From positions 51,064-115,063 of the forward strand of contig JAPDNP010000010.1 of the NCBI GenBank assembly GCA_025989215.1: 64,000 bases of DNA. Direction: 5' to 3'. The notes below the pieces were generated by a model that was not told where the DNA came from, made no database searches, and saw only the letters and a list, made by a program, of their open reading frames with translations. Below, one piece after another: positions 32,525-40,888 of the stretch (its first letter is position 1; each line of letters opens with the position of its first letter). Source of the stretch: Neisseriaceae bacterium JH1-16. Lineage in GTDB: Bacteria > Pseudomonadota > Gammaproteobacteria > Burkholderiales > Chromobacteriaceae. Both the position numbers and the translations under genes were made by a program.

Positions 32525-35487
32525 CACTAAAGACGGTACTCTCCACGCCCCAGGCATATCACCCATCTACCTACTTGACCCCAACGCCTCGCACCTCGAA
32601 CGGACTGGCCGACTGCTATACCGACATCCTTGGCGGTGAGCCGCTGAATGATAACGTCATTAAGGTATTCACTACCAATAGCGACGGCAACCTCGTCATT
32701 CCGGCGGAGGATGGCGGCGGCGAGATCACGTGGGTACGTGGCGCCTGGGCCGAGAACGTGAAGTTCCGCTATCAGGCATTCATGGCACCGCCGGCCGACG
32801 CAGGTGCGACCAACTATCTGGACGTCGATCATGGCGCCAGCGCGGTGAACCGCTTCGAGAACGGTGTGCGCAACACACTGCTGACTACCGTCCCTGGTAC
32901 GCCGCCCAACACACCACTTCGGGTGTACTTCAACCGTCGGTCCGGCATACTGACTCAACGCGGAGAGGCGGTCGCTGGGTGGCCAATGCTGCACACCGAG
33001 CCCTACCAGGGCACAGCCAACGACGGCGACTTGTACCTGATGTGGTCACTCGACATGGCTCACAAAGCGACCGGTCTGCCGAAGTATGCACGCCTGCGCG
33101 ACCGCATCGGCCAAGCACTTCTCGAGGCGGGTCGTTGGGTCGGCAACGAGATCAACTTCGGCCTGCCGCTAGAGGCCGAGGCGGGCGAGATTGGCCTCTA
33201 CGAATTCTACGGCGACACTACTCCGCTCTCGTGGGCAATTGAACCGCGTCCTTCGGGGGGCGGTAACTGCCTGCATATCCAAACAGCTGTACCGAGCGGT
33301 GGCCCACCTTACCACTACGCGGGCTGGGGAGCGTGGCCAAGCTGGCGCATCACCGAAGCAGAGCCCTTCCTCTCGTTCGATTTTGAGCTGGCCAGCGATG
33401 GCTCGGAGCGCTCGCTCGAACTGTCGAGCAATGTCTTCGCGAGCGGCGACCCGGCAGGCGAAGTCGCAGTGCGCGTGCCTCTGTTCCCAGCCGAAGCCGG
33501 CGTGTTCGTGCCGCACTCGTTCAGTGCGTCAGACTTCTGGAAGCTGTCGAACGTGGTGTTCGAGGCGAAGCACAAGGCGTTCAGCTACAGCGGCAGCTAC
33601 GGCAGCGATGCCCATTCTCTGGCCGAGGTGGCGGACTTGGCCGAACGGGCCTACGTGCCGCTGTTCAGTTTCGACTTCAGCGCGAACGACTCGGGCTACG
33701 CCGGCATGTACTTTGGTTCGGGCAACACCGACAGCAGCAACACGACCTCGGTCACCTTCGACCTGAGCAGCTCGGTGACGGGGCAAGTGCGCGTGCTGTT
33801 CGAGGACGCAAACGGGAAGGACTGGTCGGCGACGATTCCCGTGACGACTGGCGTACGCGCGGCCCATACATTCAACTGGACCGATCTCGGCGCGGTCGCT
33901 CACCCAATCGCCGAGGTCACCGTCAAACCATGGGACCACGAGGCTGGCAGCTATCGCCTTTACGGTATGTGGTACGACAGCCCGGTGACAATGGCCGACT
34001 CGCACCCCGAGGTGTTCGGTGGCTTCGAATTCTCCTTCCCGTCCTATGAAAGCGGCGCCCCCTACGATGTACGTTTCGCGCGTATTAAGGTCAATAACGC
34101 CATCCAGGACGGCCCTGTCCATGACCCGCAGCGTTACATGGGCGTACCGCGCTGGACCTACAAATGGATCGGCAGCGACGACGCGATCGGTTTCGGTGCT
34201 TGGCGCGGTCCGACGGCAGTCGGTTACAACTGGCTGCCAGGCTGGATCGATAGCGATGTCGTCAATCCGGACAACGGTCGCAGCATGATCGCGATGATGC
34301 GACAGTTCATGCTCGATGCGCAGGCCGAGTACAAGGTGCAGTTCCCGAATGCGACACACCCGATCGGTCCAATGATGCCCCGCTACGGTCGCGCGTCATG
34401 GGAAGCAATCACCACCGGCGGTTGGATCGCCGGCCAATGGTCCAAAACGACCTACAACCGCTGGTATCACCCCGACACCGACGACTGGTACGGCTATACC
34501 GTACGTGCTCTCGTATCGTGCGCAGCCGACTACTACCAATCGCCAACGCCAGAGATGAAGGCACTGCTCGATCACTGGATGGCCTGGTTCGATCTCGGCG
34601 AGACCCAACCCGAGCTCGGCGTCGGCATCAAGGCGGACGGCAATCACTGGTGGCCGCCTTCGGGCTACGGCAACGACGGTTTGCCGACCTATAGCTACCG
34701 TCCGGTATATGCCTACACGATGATCGCCCAGGCAATGATCTTCAAATACTGGGTCGACGGCGACCCGATCGCGAAGAAGTGGTATCGCCGCCTGCTCGAC
34801 GACATGTTTGCACGCAAGCGGCTGACGGACACGGGCAAGCTGGCCGGCATTTCACGTACCACCGAGGGCGATGGCTATACAACGGCGACCGTGGTCATCG
34901 ACGGCGACGGTCGCGGCGCTGCCGCGACGGCGCATGTCTTCGGCGGCAAGGTACGCTATTACGCCATCGAGCACACCGGCAGTGGCTATACCTGGGCGAC
35001 CGCCACGGTAGTTGGCGATGGCACCGGCGCAACCTGCCACCCCTACCTGAGCGACCAGCTGGTCGGCGCCTTCAGCGATGCCCATACGGGCTGGGAGGTC
35101 TTCGACATCTACAACACCTACGCCATGCTGGTACTCGGCCATGTGCCAGGCGGCACGGTCAACTTCCCAACCCAGGTAACCGCCGACGACATCGCTGCAC
35201 TGGATGGGCTGGAGGCGTTCTTCGCCCACAACACCACCGACCAGCGCCCGTCGATCTTTACGGCCGACGGTGCACCAGTCCACGAGTACGACGTTGACCC
35301 CTATCACAACGGCAGAGGCATCGAAGGACCAATGGTGCGCGACACGCATGCCAAGGGTGCCATGTGGACTGAAACCATCGGTCCGAGCCTGCGGGCAGCG
35401 GTGTTCTACAGCTTGCGCCACAGTGACTACGGCTGGCTGGATCGCCTCTATCGGCTGACGGTAGAAATGACGGGAGGAAAGCACTGA
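32521..35487 (+). CDS. Large tail spike, possible polysaccharide depolymerase
   Basis: A 988-residue protein with no family I can name. Regions rich in Trp and Tyr around residues 140-230 and 540-760 (LYLMWSLDMAHKATGLPKYA, MKALLDHWMAWFDLGET, RPVYAYTMIAQAMIFKYWVD) have the helix pattern of (alpha/alpha) barrel glycan lyases and hydrolases. Residues ~230-500 are beta-rich, like carbohydrate-binding modules. Two GxGYTxATVxxxGxGxGA repeats (about 34870-35040) are common in phage fibres. It is the last gene of the baseplate unit. A depolymerase or glycan-binding spike is inferred. Confidence 0.6.
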   Translation: MTLKTVLSTPQAYHPSTYLTPTPRTSNGLADCYTDILGGEPLNDNVIKVFTTNSDGNLVIPAEDGGGEITWVRGAWAENVKFRYQAFMAPPADAGATNYLDVDHGASAVNRFENGVRNTLLTTVPGTPPNTPLRVYFNRRSGILTQRGEAVAGWPMLHTEPYQGTANDGDLYLMWSLDMAHKATGLPKYARLRDRIGQALLEAGRWVGNEINFGLPLEAEAGEIGLYEFYGDTTPLSWAIEPRPSGGGNCLHIQTAVPSGGPPYHYAGWGAWPSWRITEAEPFLSFDFELASDGSERSLELSSNVFASGDPAGEVAVRVPLFPAEAGVFVPHSFSASDFWKLSNVVFEAKHKAFSYSGSYGSDAHSLAEVADLAERAYVPLFSFDFSANDSGYAGMYFGSGNTDSSNTTSVTFDLSSSVTGQVRVLFEDANGKDWSATIPVTTGVRAAHTFNWTDLGAVAHPIAEVTVKPWDHEAGSYRLYGMWYDSPVTMADSHPEVFGGFEFSFPSYESGAPYDVRFARIKVNNAIQDGPVHDPQRYMGVPRWTYKWIGSDDAIGFGAWRGPTAVGYNWLPGWIDSDVVNPDNGRSMIAMMRQFMLDAQAEYKVQFPNATHPIGPMMPRYGRASWEAITTGGWIAGQWSKTTYNRWYHPDTDDWYGYTVRALVSCAADYYQSPTPEMKALLDHWMAWFDLGETQPELGVGIKADGNHWWPPSGYGNDGLPTYSYRPVYAYTMIAQAMIFKYWVDGDPIAKKWYRRLLDDMFARKRLTDTGKLAGISRTTEGDGYTTATVVIDGDGRGAAATAHVFGGKVRYYAIEHTGSGYTWATATVVGDGTGATCHPYLSDQLVGAFSDAHTGWEVFDIYNTYAMLVLGHVPGGTVNFPTQVTADDIAALDGLEAFFAHNTTDQRPSIFTADGAPVHEYDVDPYHNGRGIEGPMVRDTHAKGAMWTETIGPSLRAAVFYSLRHSDYGWLDRLYRLTVEMTGGKH

Positions 35488-35592
35488 CTCTCTGAAGACG
35501 GGTAGCCATCTCAGTTAAGGGATGCCCTCCGCCTGAAGGCTAATGCGTCCGAAGGATTGAGGCCACCCACGCTTGAGCATGGCACGACCAGG

Positions 35593-35621
35593 TGCACGTC
35601 ATACGCCGAGTATGACGTGCA
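35593..35621. promoter_or_regulatory. Strong palindrome between spike gene and fibre cassette 1
   Basis: TGCACGTCATAC (35593-35604), GCCGA, GTATGACGTGCA (35610-35621): a perfect 12-bp stem with a 5-base loop. No T-run follows, so either an operator or a factor-dependent stop. It is not repeated before the other cassettes. Confidence 0.55.
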
Positions 35622-35836
35622 TACCAGCCCTCTCTTGTGCACCACGTTCCTGAAAAGGCGATCAACCTAGCATGGGAATCGGGTCGTGCCACACCTTCTC
35701 CGCCACTTTCCTGGATAGGAAGGCCCCGCTCGTGCCAACCCCCTTTGTTAGCGCCTAAACACCAACTGAGCGTCGTATCTCAGCGGGCCCCAATTCCCCC
35801 AAGGCCCGCCTAGCCCGATTCAACCTGTCGTCTACT

Positions 35837-35881
35837 GCTGACAACGTTCACCTGCATCACCCCATCACCGCTCGGGACAAT
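35837..35881 (+). promoter_or_regulatory. Island promoter-like element, copy E (fibre cassette 1)
   Basis: GCTGACAACGTTCACCTG (35837-35854), 22 bases, ACAAT (35877-35881), 131 bases before the fibre start. It is the most diverged of the five good copies but keeps the exact spacing. Confidence 0.55.
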
Positions 35882-36012
35882 GACCTCATCGCACCGAGCG
35901 CCCCCATCAAGGCCAGTCTCAAAACCGGCCTGACCTTACCGCAAGGGATGGTTGGCTCACATTTAGACGAGCCAGCTCCCAACAACCCTAACTTCCGGAG
36001 GCATTCAGACCA

Positions 36013-37200
36013 ATGCAAACGATTAACACCCAGGACAGGTGGTTTCACGACGGCAACCCTGCCACTGGAGAACTGGGCACGATCGTGCCGGCCAACTGGC
36101 TCAACAGCATCCAGGCCGAACTGCTGTCGGTGCTAGCGGCCGGCAACCTGACGGCCGACCCGACCAACAACAGCCAACTGCTTAATGCAATCAAGCAGCT
36201 GGCTTGGAACTCCACCAGCACACGCCCCAGCACGCTGGCGGGATATGGTATTACTGATGGGTTGACTGGATCGGATATCGTTCTACCGCTTTCCGCCTTG
36301 CCAAACCCGACCATCACGTCTTCAGACAATCGACTAACCATCCTTGGTGCAATCGCCATGGGCCAAGGGGGAACGGTTAGCATTCCAGCTGGTGTGGCAA
36401 TCAACCTAGGACAAGAAGCTAGCTCAGGGCAGGCTCGAAGTCGTTCCTTTGTAACGACCGCTTGGGTCAGCCCGGTTCTTTCCACTAGCAGCGAATATTA
36501 CCTGCGTGCACAAGTAGCATCCGGAGGGGAACTCACCTTTTATGTGCAACGCGGCAACCTACTAGACCTGCCCCCCGCCTCGCAGAAGGGAACGGTCAAT
36601 GGCACATCCGGCGGCGGATTCCTGTCGACGCCACTGGATATGTGCATTGCTCGGATCATCACTGGGGCAGCAGGCAGTCTTCCCACCGTACAACGCACTC
36701 TCAACCGAGCCACGTTTGCCTGGACCGTGACGCTCAATGGCACGGGCACGCTTTACCTGCCATTTGACCCCCATACCAGAACGGCACGCCTCACCGCAGC
36801 CAACCCAACGCCTCACCCTACCTTGCTCAGTAACATTTTCCATGGTTCAGCCGGATGGCAGGGTAGCAACTATGCCTACATTGCCCCCAACAGTACCCCG
36901 TACATTTCGCCATCTATTGCTTGGGGTGGAGGCGCGATTATCATTCACTCCAACAATGTCATCGGCGACATGACCATCTCGACCTCCTCGGCACAATTTG
37001 ATCACATCAATGCCAAGTCTCTCTGGCAGCTATTCCAAACAGAGCATCAGCAAGGAGATATGTCGACTACTGCTACCAGTGACGAATTGCTACTTGCAAT
37101 GGGCATCAAAACCATTCAGCAGATCGACTACGACAGCGGCCTAGCCATCAATTACCAGAACTGCGTCAACGCACAATTTTCCTGGGAGATCGTTCGATGA
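36013..37200 (+). CDS. Tail fibre protein 1
   Basis: A 395-residue fibre. The first ~85 residues (MQTINTQDRWFHDGNPATGE, LGTIVPANWLNSIQAELLSV and onward to LAGYGITD) are nearly the same in fibres 2 and 3 and must be the baseplate-attachment part. The rest (beta-rich, many Ser, Thr, Gly and Asn) differs from the other two and should recognise a different receptor. It overlaps its chaperone gene as ATGA. No uptake-like word occurs in it. Confidence 0.85.
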   Translation: MQTINTQDRWFHDGNPATGELGTIVPANWLNSIQAELLSVLAAGNLTADPTNNSQLLNAIKQLAWNSTSTRPSTLAGYGITDGLTGSDIVLPLSALPNPTITSSDNRLTILGAIAMGQGGTVSIPAGVAINLGQEASSGQARSRSFVTTAWVSPVLSTSSEYYLRAQVASGGELTFYVQRGNLLDLPPASQKGTVNGTSGGGFLSTPLDMCIARIITGAAGSLPTVQRTLNRATFAWTVTLNGTGTLYLPFDPHTRTARLTAANPTPHPTLLSNIFHGSAGWQGSNYAYIAPNSTPYISPSIAWGGGAIIIHSNNVIGDMTISTSSAQFDHINAKSLWQLFQTEHQQGDMSTTATSDELLLAMGIKTIQQIDYDSGLAINYQNCVNAQFSWEIVR

Positions 37201-37721
37201 AAATCGTACCGGACTTGCATAGTTATGATGGCGAACTGCGCCTGCCGCGCCCCTCGGCCGCTCACATTTGGAATGGAGAGGAATGGCTCTTCGATACCGA
37301 AACCGCGCAGAGGCTGCTTGAGTTCAACAAAGGCAAACTTTGTGAGCGTATTGATACGAGCGCTGATGATGCCCGTCAGGCCTTGGTCAGAAACCCGCTA
37401 CATTTGGCAGAGTATGAACGGGCAGCAAACGAAGCTGAGGCATTCAAGAGCGTCGACTACACCGGCACGGTACCGGCCTCGGTAAAAAGTTGGGCTGATG
37501 CCAAGGGCTGGAGCGCCCGGGCGGCCGCCGACGACATCCTCGCCGAGGCTACTCGCTGGAACGTCGCACTGTACTCGATTCGCGACCGACGTCTGAAAGG
37601 CAAGGAAGCCGTACGCGCAGCCTCCAATGAAGTAGCAGCCCAGGCCGCCGCGGATGCAACCATCGCGGACCTGCAGCACATCATTGCTAAGACCGGCTAC
37701 GATCCGGAAGTGCAGGTATGA
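37197..37721 (+). CDS. Tail fibre assembly chaperone 1
   Basis: A 174-residue chaperone (Tfa/DUF4376 type) that helps the fibre trimer fold. It shares RPSAAHIWNGEEWLFD and SWADAKGWSARAAADDILAE with chaperone 2, but lacks the first ~75 residues seen there, starting MKIVPDLHSYDGELRLPRP. The C-terminal half is helical. It overlaps the fibre before it and the papain-like gene after it, so all three are one unit. Confidence 0.85.
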   Translation: MKIVPDLHSYDGELRLPRPSAAHIWNGEEWLFDTETAQRLLEFNKGKLCERIDTSADDARQALVRNPLHLAEYERAANEAEAFKSVDYTGTVPASVKSWADAKGWSARAAADDILAEATRWNVALYSIRDRRLKGKEAVRAASNEVAAQAAADATIADLQHIIAKTGYDPEVQV

Positions 37722-38173
37722 GCCACGCCACCCTGCTGTTCACCACCACCCGGCTGCCGTTGTCCTGGCTGATCCGCGCCGGCACCTGGTCGACCTGGAG
37801 CCACGTGGCGTTGATCGACGGTGACAGCGTGATCGAGGCAGCCGCCGGGCATGGCGTGCGGCGCCAAGGCTTGGCCGAAACACTGCGCCGCGCCAGCCAC
37901 CATGCCTTTGTCGCGCTGCCTGTGACCAACGGCCACGCTGTGGTCGACGCTGCTGCCAGCCAGCTCGGCAAGCGCTACGACTACAGCGCGCTGGCCGGCC
38001 TGGGCCTGCATCGCGACTGGCAGAGCGACGATGCCTGGTTCTGCTCCGAGTTGGTGGCCTGGTCTTTCCAGCAAGCTGGTTCGCCACTGTTCCGCCCCGA
38101 CTGCCTGCGCCGGGTCACGCCACAGCATCTGTGGATGTTGTCCCCGTCGAGTAGCCAGTTCCGCCTCGCTTAG
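37718..38173 (+). CDS. Permuted papain-like (YiiX/NlpC-P60) hydrolase
   Basis: A 151-residue protein of the circularly permuted NlpC/P60 type. The His comes first in WSTWSHVALIDGDSVIEAA and the nucleophile Cys later in DDAWFCSELVAWSFQQAG, the FCSEL motif of YiiX-type amidases. Such enzymes cut amide bonds in peptidoglycan or lipids. There is no signal peptide. It lies in fibre cassette 1 with an ATGA overlap to the chaperone; similar genes are not seen in cassettes 2 and 3. Role in the particle is unknown. Confidence 0.75.
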   Translation: MSHATLLFTTTRLPLSWLIRAGTWSTWSHVALIDGDSVIEAAAGHGVRRQGLAETLRRASHHAFVALPVTNGHAVVDAAASQLGKRYDYSALAGLGLHRDWQSDDAWFCSELVAWSFQQAGSPLFRPDCLRRVTPQHLWMLSPSSSQFRLA

Positions 38174-38208
38174 TTCGGCCAACCTTTCGTCTGCCTGTCA
38201 GCCTTCTC

Positions 38209-38235
38209 GGACCGCTTCGGCGGTCCGCTTTTTTT
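38209..38235 (+). terminator. Terminator with UUCG tetraloop after cassette 1
   Basis: GGACCGC (38209-38215), loop TTCG, GCGGTCC (38220-38226), then GC and seven Ts. A textbook intrinsic terminator for the fibre 1-chaperone-papain-like unit. Confidence 0.92.
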
Positions 38236-38301
38236 GCCTCGCCTCTCCGTCTAGAAACGCGCCCCCGCCGGGTCAATCGGCAACATAACCGGGGCCAACC
38301 C

Positions 38302-38346
38302 ACTGACAAGCAGCAACTGCTTCGTCTGCGAGCCGCTACGCAAAAT
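38302..38346 (+). promoter_or_regulatory. Island promoter-like element, copy D (fibre cassette 2)
   Basis: ACTGACAAGCAGCAACTG (38302-38319), 22 bases, AAAAT (38342-38346), 141 bases before fibre 2 and directly behind the terminator of cassette 1. Confidence 0.65.
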
Positions 38347-38487
38347 GTCCCCCATCGCGCAACGCGACCCCATCAGTGCCGGCCTCATGGCCGGCCTGAC
38401 TTTTATCGGGGATGGCCGGACCAGACAAGAGGCACCAGACGCCCAGGCCATATCCCCGTTCACCCTACTTTCGGAGGCATAAGACAG

Positions 38488-39489
38488 ATGCAGACGATCA
38501 ACACCCAGGACGGCTTGTTCCACGACGGCAACCCCGCCACCGGGGAACTGGGCACCATCGTGCCGGCCAGCTGGCTCAACAGCATCCAGACGGAACTGCT
38601 GTCGGTACTGGCGGCCGGCAAGCTGACGGCGGACCCAGCCAACAACAGCCAACTACTCAACGCAATCAAACAGCTGGCCTGGAACTCCACCAGCGACCGC
38701 CCCAACACGCTGGCGGGTTACGGCATCACCGATGCGCTGGCGCTGAAGCCAACGCTCGGCAGCAATGTCGACCTCAACAGCCTGACTAGCCCGGGGCTCT
38801 ACGCACAGAGCAGTTCGGCCAACGCCACGCTGGCGCTGAACTACCCGGTGGCGATGTCCGGCCAGTTGATGGTGTACGCGAGCGGGGTCGGCCAGACGAC
38901 CGGCGTGATACAGCTCTATCACGCCGTCAACACGCCGCGCTCATTCTGGCGCAGCCTGCTCAACGGCAGCTGGTCGGCCTGGAGCGAGGCCGCCTCGACT
39001 GTATCCGCCGTGCCCGCCGGCGCCATCGCCCACTTCGCCATGGCCACGCCACCGACCGGTTGGTTGAAGGCCAACGGTGCTGCGGTCAACCGCACCGCCT
39101 ATGCGGCGCTGTTTTCCGCGATCGGCACCACCTATGGCGCCGGTGATGGCTCGACCACGTTCAACCTGCCAGATCTGCGTGGCGAGTTCGTGCGCGGGTG
39201 GGATGATGGACGTGGCGTAAACACCTATCCCTCTGCCCGCGTTTTTGGCTCATGGGAGGATGCATCGTCTATTGCAACTTATGCGCATGCTGATGCAGCG
39301 CCAGCGGGGGCACTAGGAGCCATCACCAACATTACGCTAAACCCAGATGGCAGCGGAGCAAACCTGGGCATCTCTAACGCCAACTACAACATGCAAGCAG
39401 CCAGCGTCATTAATGGAGGCTCGATCTATGCTGGCACAAGCAAAATTCGCCCCCGCAACCTCGCCCTGCTTGCCTGCATCAAATACTGA
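38488..39489 (+). CDS. Tail fibre protein 2
   Basis: A 333-residue fibre. Residues 1-85 match fibre 1 closely. The middle has NPDG- and LYHAVNTPRSFWRSLLNGSW-type repeats. The end (PVGAIAHFAMATPPTGWLKA pattern, then FNLPDLRGEFVRGWDDGRGV) is the collar-like phage tail domain with its conserved DLRGEFxRGWD motif. The tip differs from fibre 1. A chaperone gene follows after 9 bases. Confidence 0.9.
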   Translation: MQTINTQDGLFHDGNPATGELGTIVPASWLNSIQTELLSVLAAGKLTADPANNSQLLNAIKQLAWNSTSDRPNTLAGYGITDALALKPTLGSNVDLNSLTSPGLYAQSSSANATLALNYPVAMSGQLMVYASGVGQTTGVIQLYHAVNTPRSFWRSLLNGSWSAWSEAASTVSAVPAGAIAHFAMATPPTGWLKANGAAVNRTAYAALFSAIGTTYGAGDGSTTFNLPDLRGEFVRGWDDGRGVNTYPSARVFGSWEDASSIATYAHADAAPAGALGAITNITLNPDGSGANLGISNANYNMQAASVINGGSIYAGTSKIRPRNLALLACIKY

Positions 39490-39498
39490 GGATTCGCC

Positions 39499-40251
39499 AT
39501 GACCCTGCCCATCTATCACTACCATCCGACCACTGGCGAATACCTCGGCAGCTCGCTGGCCGACCCGGACCCGTTGCAACCCGATGCCTTCCTGATCCCG
39601 CATGGCGCCACTCCAGATGCGCCGCCGACGGCTGGCGAACACGAGATCGCAGTGCGGCTTGACGGCAGCTGGCTCATCCAGCCCGATTGGCGCGACGTGC
39701 CGCTGTATCACACCGCCGATGGCAGCCCGGTGTCGCAAGCCCCCCTCGGTCAGACACCGGACGAACTGACCGCCACGCCACTGCCGCGTCCTAGCGCTGC
39801 CCATATCTGGCAGGACGACTGCTGGTCGTTCGACCCAGAGCGGCAGACAGCGCTACTGGCCGAGCTACAGGCGAGTCTGTGCCAGTCCGTGGATGCCGCC
39901 GCCGATGCCGCACGGCTGGCGGTGGCCGGCGATGCGCTGCGCGTGATCGAGTACCAGCGTGCCGAAGGCGAGGCTCAGGCCTATCGCGATGCCCGCTACA
40001 GTGGCACCGTACCACCGGCGGTAGCCAGTTGGGCCGATGCCAAGGGCTGGACCGCCCGCCGGGCGGCCGATGACATCCTCGCCGAGGCGGCACGCTGGAA
40101 TGCAACACTGTACGCGACCCGGGATCGACGCCTGAAGGGCAAGGAAGAGGTTCGCGCGGCCACCGACGTGGCCACGGCCCAGGCTACCGCTGAGGCGGTC
40201 ATCACCGCTCTGCGTATGGATACCCAATCCACCGTGTCCATTTCCGCCTAA
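39499..40251 (+). CDS. Tail fibre assembly chaperone 2
   Basis: A 250-residue chaperone with the full layout: N-terminal ~90 residues (MTLPIYHYHPTTGEYLGSSL, then DVPLYHTADGSPVSQAPLG), the RPSAAHIWQDDCWSFDPE turn and the helical DUF4376-like C-terminal part (SWADAKGWTARRAADDILAE) shared with chaperone 1. It is the partner of fibre 2 by position. Confidence 0.87.
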   Translation: MTLPIYHYHPTTGEYLGSSLADPDPLQPDAFLIPHGATPDAPPTAGEHEIAVRLDGSWLIQPDWRDVPLYHTADGSPVSQAPLGQTPDELTATPLPRPSAAHIWQDDCWSFDPERQTALLAELQASLCQSVDAAADAARLAVAGDALRVIEYQRAEGEAQAYRDARYSGTVPPAVASWADAKGWTARRAADDILAEAARWNATLYATRDRRLKGKEEVRAATDVATAQATAEAVITALRMDTQSTVSISA

Positions 40252-40888
40252 ACCAGCTTGGCCGAACCGCGCTCACCACCGCGGCGCGGCTCACCCCCAT
40301 CCTTCCTCTCTGGCCGGCCTTGATGCCGGCCGTACCCATTGCCGAAGCTTTCGCGCTCGAAGCGCCGCGAGCCTCGTTCGGCCAACCCCGCCCGCTCCCT
40401 CTGTCCCTCCCAATCCTGAGCGTGACTTTCGGTTTTCTCTGCAGTGATCCAGGCCATGCCTGAAGCGAGCAGCCCCCTCCCTCAGGGATTGCTGCTCGGC
40501 CATCGCTGCGGCAGGGCAGCTGAGAGTTGCTAACGCAACGAAGTTGCTGCGTAGCTAAAACTCCCTTGATACTGTTGTACTGCCTTGCCGTACTACCTGT
40601 CCTGTCTGCAGCAGCACGCCTCGCCAAGGTCGCTGCGCTGGGTTTTGCCAGCGAAGCCAAACCCCGTTCTCAACGCCTCTATAGGCTTGCCTCCGTCCGC
40701 CCCATCCAGCTTGATCCGCCTCCCACAGTTTCCCCCTGCAGTTTGTCAGCTAAACCCCACCCCGCCCGACGCGGACAATCCCTCCCCAAGTCGCGACAGA
40801 CGACCCACCGGCCGGGTCCACCCCGGCCATGCTGGCCAAACCAACGCGCCGACACGGCGCCTGTTTACCTGCCATTGGAGGCTTCGAC
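40252..40888. other. Intergenic region before fibre cassette 3
   Basis: The longest gene-free stretch of the island (637 bases). It has uptake-like words in opposite orientation at 40258-40266 and 40377-40385, and a weak sixth promoter-like copy near 40735-40779. Between them I see only short shadow frames; some of it may be the remnant of a lost cassette. TTGGAGG before 40889 is the ribosome site. Confidence 0.5.
40735..40779 (+). promoter_or_regulatory. Weak island promoter-like element, copy F (fibre cassette 3)
   Basis: ACAAT (40775-40779) follows GCGG as in copies C and E, but the upstream 18 bases at 40735-40752 match the box at only 8 positions. It may be a degenerate copy or chance. 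Confidence 0.3.

Larger units (their letters stand above)
35488..36012. other. Leader region of fibre cassette 1
   Basis: A 525-base stretch without a gene. It holds a perfect 12-bp palindrome with a 5-base loop (35593-35621), promoter-like copy E (35837-35881) and a short leader whose CGGCCTGAC segment near 35924 is shared with the leader of cassette 2. GGAGG before 36013 is the ribosome site. Confidence 0.6.
38174..38487. other. Leader region of fibre cassette 2
   Basis: About 314 bases with no gene: uptake-like word (38174-38182), a UUCG-loop terminator (38209-38235), promoter-like copy D (38302-38346), a GCCGGC-GCCGGC inverted repeat near 38380-38397 and a GGAGG ribosome site before 38488. 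Confidence 0.6.
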
